Of a stretch of DNA of 64,000 nucleotides, positions 63,127 through 64,000 are shown one piece after another. A program made the position numbers and the translations under genes. The stretch lies in assembly GCA_938031185.1 (NCBI GenBank), contig CALHGX010000020.1, positions 1 through 64,000 of the forward strand. The letters run 5' to 3'. The notes under the pieces are model-generated. The model was not told the origin of the DNA. It searched no databases and saw only the letters and a list, made by a program, of their open reading frames with translations. Each line of letters starts with the position of its first letter. The stretch's first letter is position 1. The stretch is from an uncultured bacterium. Lineage in GTDB: Bacteria; Verrucomicrobiota; Kiritimatiellia; CAIKKV01; CALHGX01.

Positions 63127-63705
63127 ATGCAGTACGTTCTGCTGATTATTGGCGCAGTATTGGTGAACAATTTTGTGCTCACCCGCTTTTTGGGCATCTG
63201 CCCTTTCCTTGGGGTCTCCAAGGACATTCCGACCGCAGGCGGAATGGGCTTGGCTGTTCTCTTCGTCATGACCTGCGCCTCGGCGGTGACTTGGCTCCTG
63301 CGCGCAACGGTGCTGGAGCCCTTGGGCCTCCAGTATCTGCAAACCATCGCCTTCATCCTAGTCATTGCCACCTTTGTCCAATTTGTGGAGATCGCTCTCC
63401 GAAAGAGCGCTCCCGCCCTGCACAAGGCTCTCGGCATTTATCTTCCTCTGATTACCACCAATTGTGCGGTGCTGGGCGTGGCTGTGCTGAACGTCCAGAA
63501 GAAGTTCTCCTTCTTCCAAAGCGTGACGTTCGGCTTCGGCGCGGCGCTCGGCTTCGCGCTGGCCCTCCTCATCTTCGCAGGCATGCGCGAGCGCATTGAG
63601 CGCGCCCATCCGCCCGACGCGTTTCGCGGCGTAGCCATTGCGTTGGTTACGGCGGGCCTGCTGAGTCTTGCTTTCATGGGCTTTGCCGGTCTGGTCAAGA
63701 TGTGA
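63127..63705 (+). CDS. rnfA: Rnf electron transport complex subunit A
   Basis: Membrane subunit of 192 residues with six hydrophobic helices, of the RnfA/RnfE/NqrD/NqrE family. N-terminal [19 protein letters not shown] and central [14 protein letters not shown] carry the paired-helix Cys motifs. Rnf couples reduced ferredoxin to NAD reduction and ion pumping, and in some bacteria keeps SoxR or nitrogenase reduced. The ATG at 63127 is used; the upstream extension is not family-like. It is followed by rnfB, as in the rnfABCDGE order. Confidence 0.93.
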   Translation: MQYVLLIIGAVLVNNFVLTRFLGICPFLGVSKDIPTAGGMGLAVLFVMTCASAVTWLLRATVLEPLGLQYLQTIAFILVIATFVQFVEIALRKSAPALHKALGIYLPLITTNCAVLGVAVLNVQKKFSFFQSVTFGFGAALGFALALLIFAGMRERIERAHPPDAFRGVAIALVTAGLLSLAFMGFAGLVKM

Positions 63706-63713
63706 ACAGATCT

Positions 63714-64000
63714 ATGGGGCTCTGGATACCCATTCTTGTCATTGGCGGAACCGGCATCGTTTGCGGCGCGGTTCTTGCGGCAGCCTCCCGTTTCTTTGCT
63801 GTGCATGAGGACCCGCGGCTGGAGGCCCTCGCCGAGCTGCTGCCGGGCATCAACTGCGGCGCCTGCGGATTCGCCGGCTGTTCGGAATACGCCCGCGCCA
63901 TGCTGGAAAAAGGGATCCCTGTCAATCTCTGCAAGCCCGGCGGTCATGAGACGGTCTCGCGTGTGGCCTCGTTTTTGGGGGTGGAAGCGGTGGCGGGCGA
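63714..64000 (+). CDS. rnfB: Rnf electron transport complex subunit B, cut by window edge
   Basis: The first 95 codons of RnfB are visible: an N-terminal membrane helix (IPILVIGGTGIVCGAVLAAA), then the iron-sulfur binding segment LLPGINCGACGFAGCSEYA, which with a later Cys (NLCKPGG) forms the first 4Fe-4S site. RnfB accepts electrons from ferredoxin. It starts 8 bp after rnfA, and the frame runs off the right edge. Confidence 0.92.
   Translation, partial: MGLWIPILVIGGTGIVCGAVLAAASRFFAVHEDPRLEALAELLPGINCGACGFAGCSEYARAMLEKGIPVNLCKPGGHETVSRVASFLGVEAVAG

Overview
The window looks like the chromosome of a Gram-negative, largely anaerobic bacterium of high G+C content, most likely from the Verrucomicrobiota/Kiritimatiellota/Lentisphaerota part of the PVC group. 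The clues are lipid A acyltransferase and LptF/G genes (an LPS outer membrane), a superoxide reductase/rubrerythrin/rubredoxin/ferritin set and the start of an Rnf operon (anaerobe), a very large secreted glycoside hydrolase with PKD-like and calcium-binding tail modules, PEGA, DUF502 and DUF4388 proteins, MglA/MglB, and two DegT aminotransferases among sugar genes. The lineage is inferred from gene content only; no rRNA or tRNA gene was seen.

Layout. 1-3.6 kb: 3' part of purL, converging on a minus-strand block. 3.6-15.1 kb: a long minus-strand run. Its promoter-proximal part is an oxygen-defence operon (67-aa protein, thioredoxin, rubredoxin, rubrerythrin, superoxide reductase, ferritin, unknown 127-aa protein, DsbD, zwf, pgl) that continues into ligA, a guanine deaminase-like gene, galK, then HU and FmdB genes. 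15.1-15.5 kb: a control region with a sigma-54 (-24/-12) promoter and a 28-bp palindrome. 15.5-18.3 kb: a sigma-54 activator with an unusual ArsC/LMW-phosphatase + PAS N-terminus, and a lipid A-type acyltransferase. 18.3-27.3 kb: sugar genes (aldose epimerase, GH4 alpha-galactosidase, 1,225-aa secreted hydrolase), a creatininase-family hydrolase and a DegT aminotransferase. 27.4-31.9 kb: membrane proteins (PAP2-glycosyltransferase fusion, VTT protein, LptF/G). 31.9-37.1 kb: signalling and polarity genes (PAS-DUF4388, HU with two zinc ribbons, MglA, MglB-like, a HhH protein, a receiver protein), four of them behind candidate sigma-54 promoters arranged as two divergent pairs. 37.4-43.1 kb: nadB, gdhA, znuACB. 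43.1-45.4 kb: a decayed IS3-type element and gene debris. 45.4-51.9 kb: a tetrapyrrole operon with unusual fusions (Met8-HemA; HemC-SUMT-HemD), hemB and hemL. 51.9-57.1 kb: DegT aminotransferase, sugar isomerase, several broken genes and an ADP-ribosylglycohydrolase. 57.2-61.8 kb: FHA and PEGA proteins, DUF192, DUF502, lemA. 61.9-64 kb: a frameshifted URO-D-family gene, rnfA and partial rnfB.

The main point of interest is the coherent unit at 8.3-17.3 kb. A putative redox- or oxyanion-sensing enhancer-binding protein lies directly upstream of a palindrome, a sigma-54 promoter and an operon that joins superoxide/peroxide reduction, iron storage, thiol export and NADPH supply. The same type of -24/-12 element recurs in front of mglA, the HhH gene, the PAS-DUF4388 gene, the HU-zinc-ribbon gene and the large hydrolase, so sigma-54 appears to be used broadly here.
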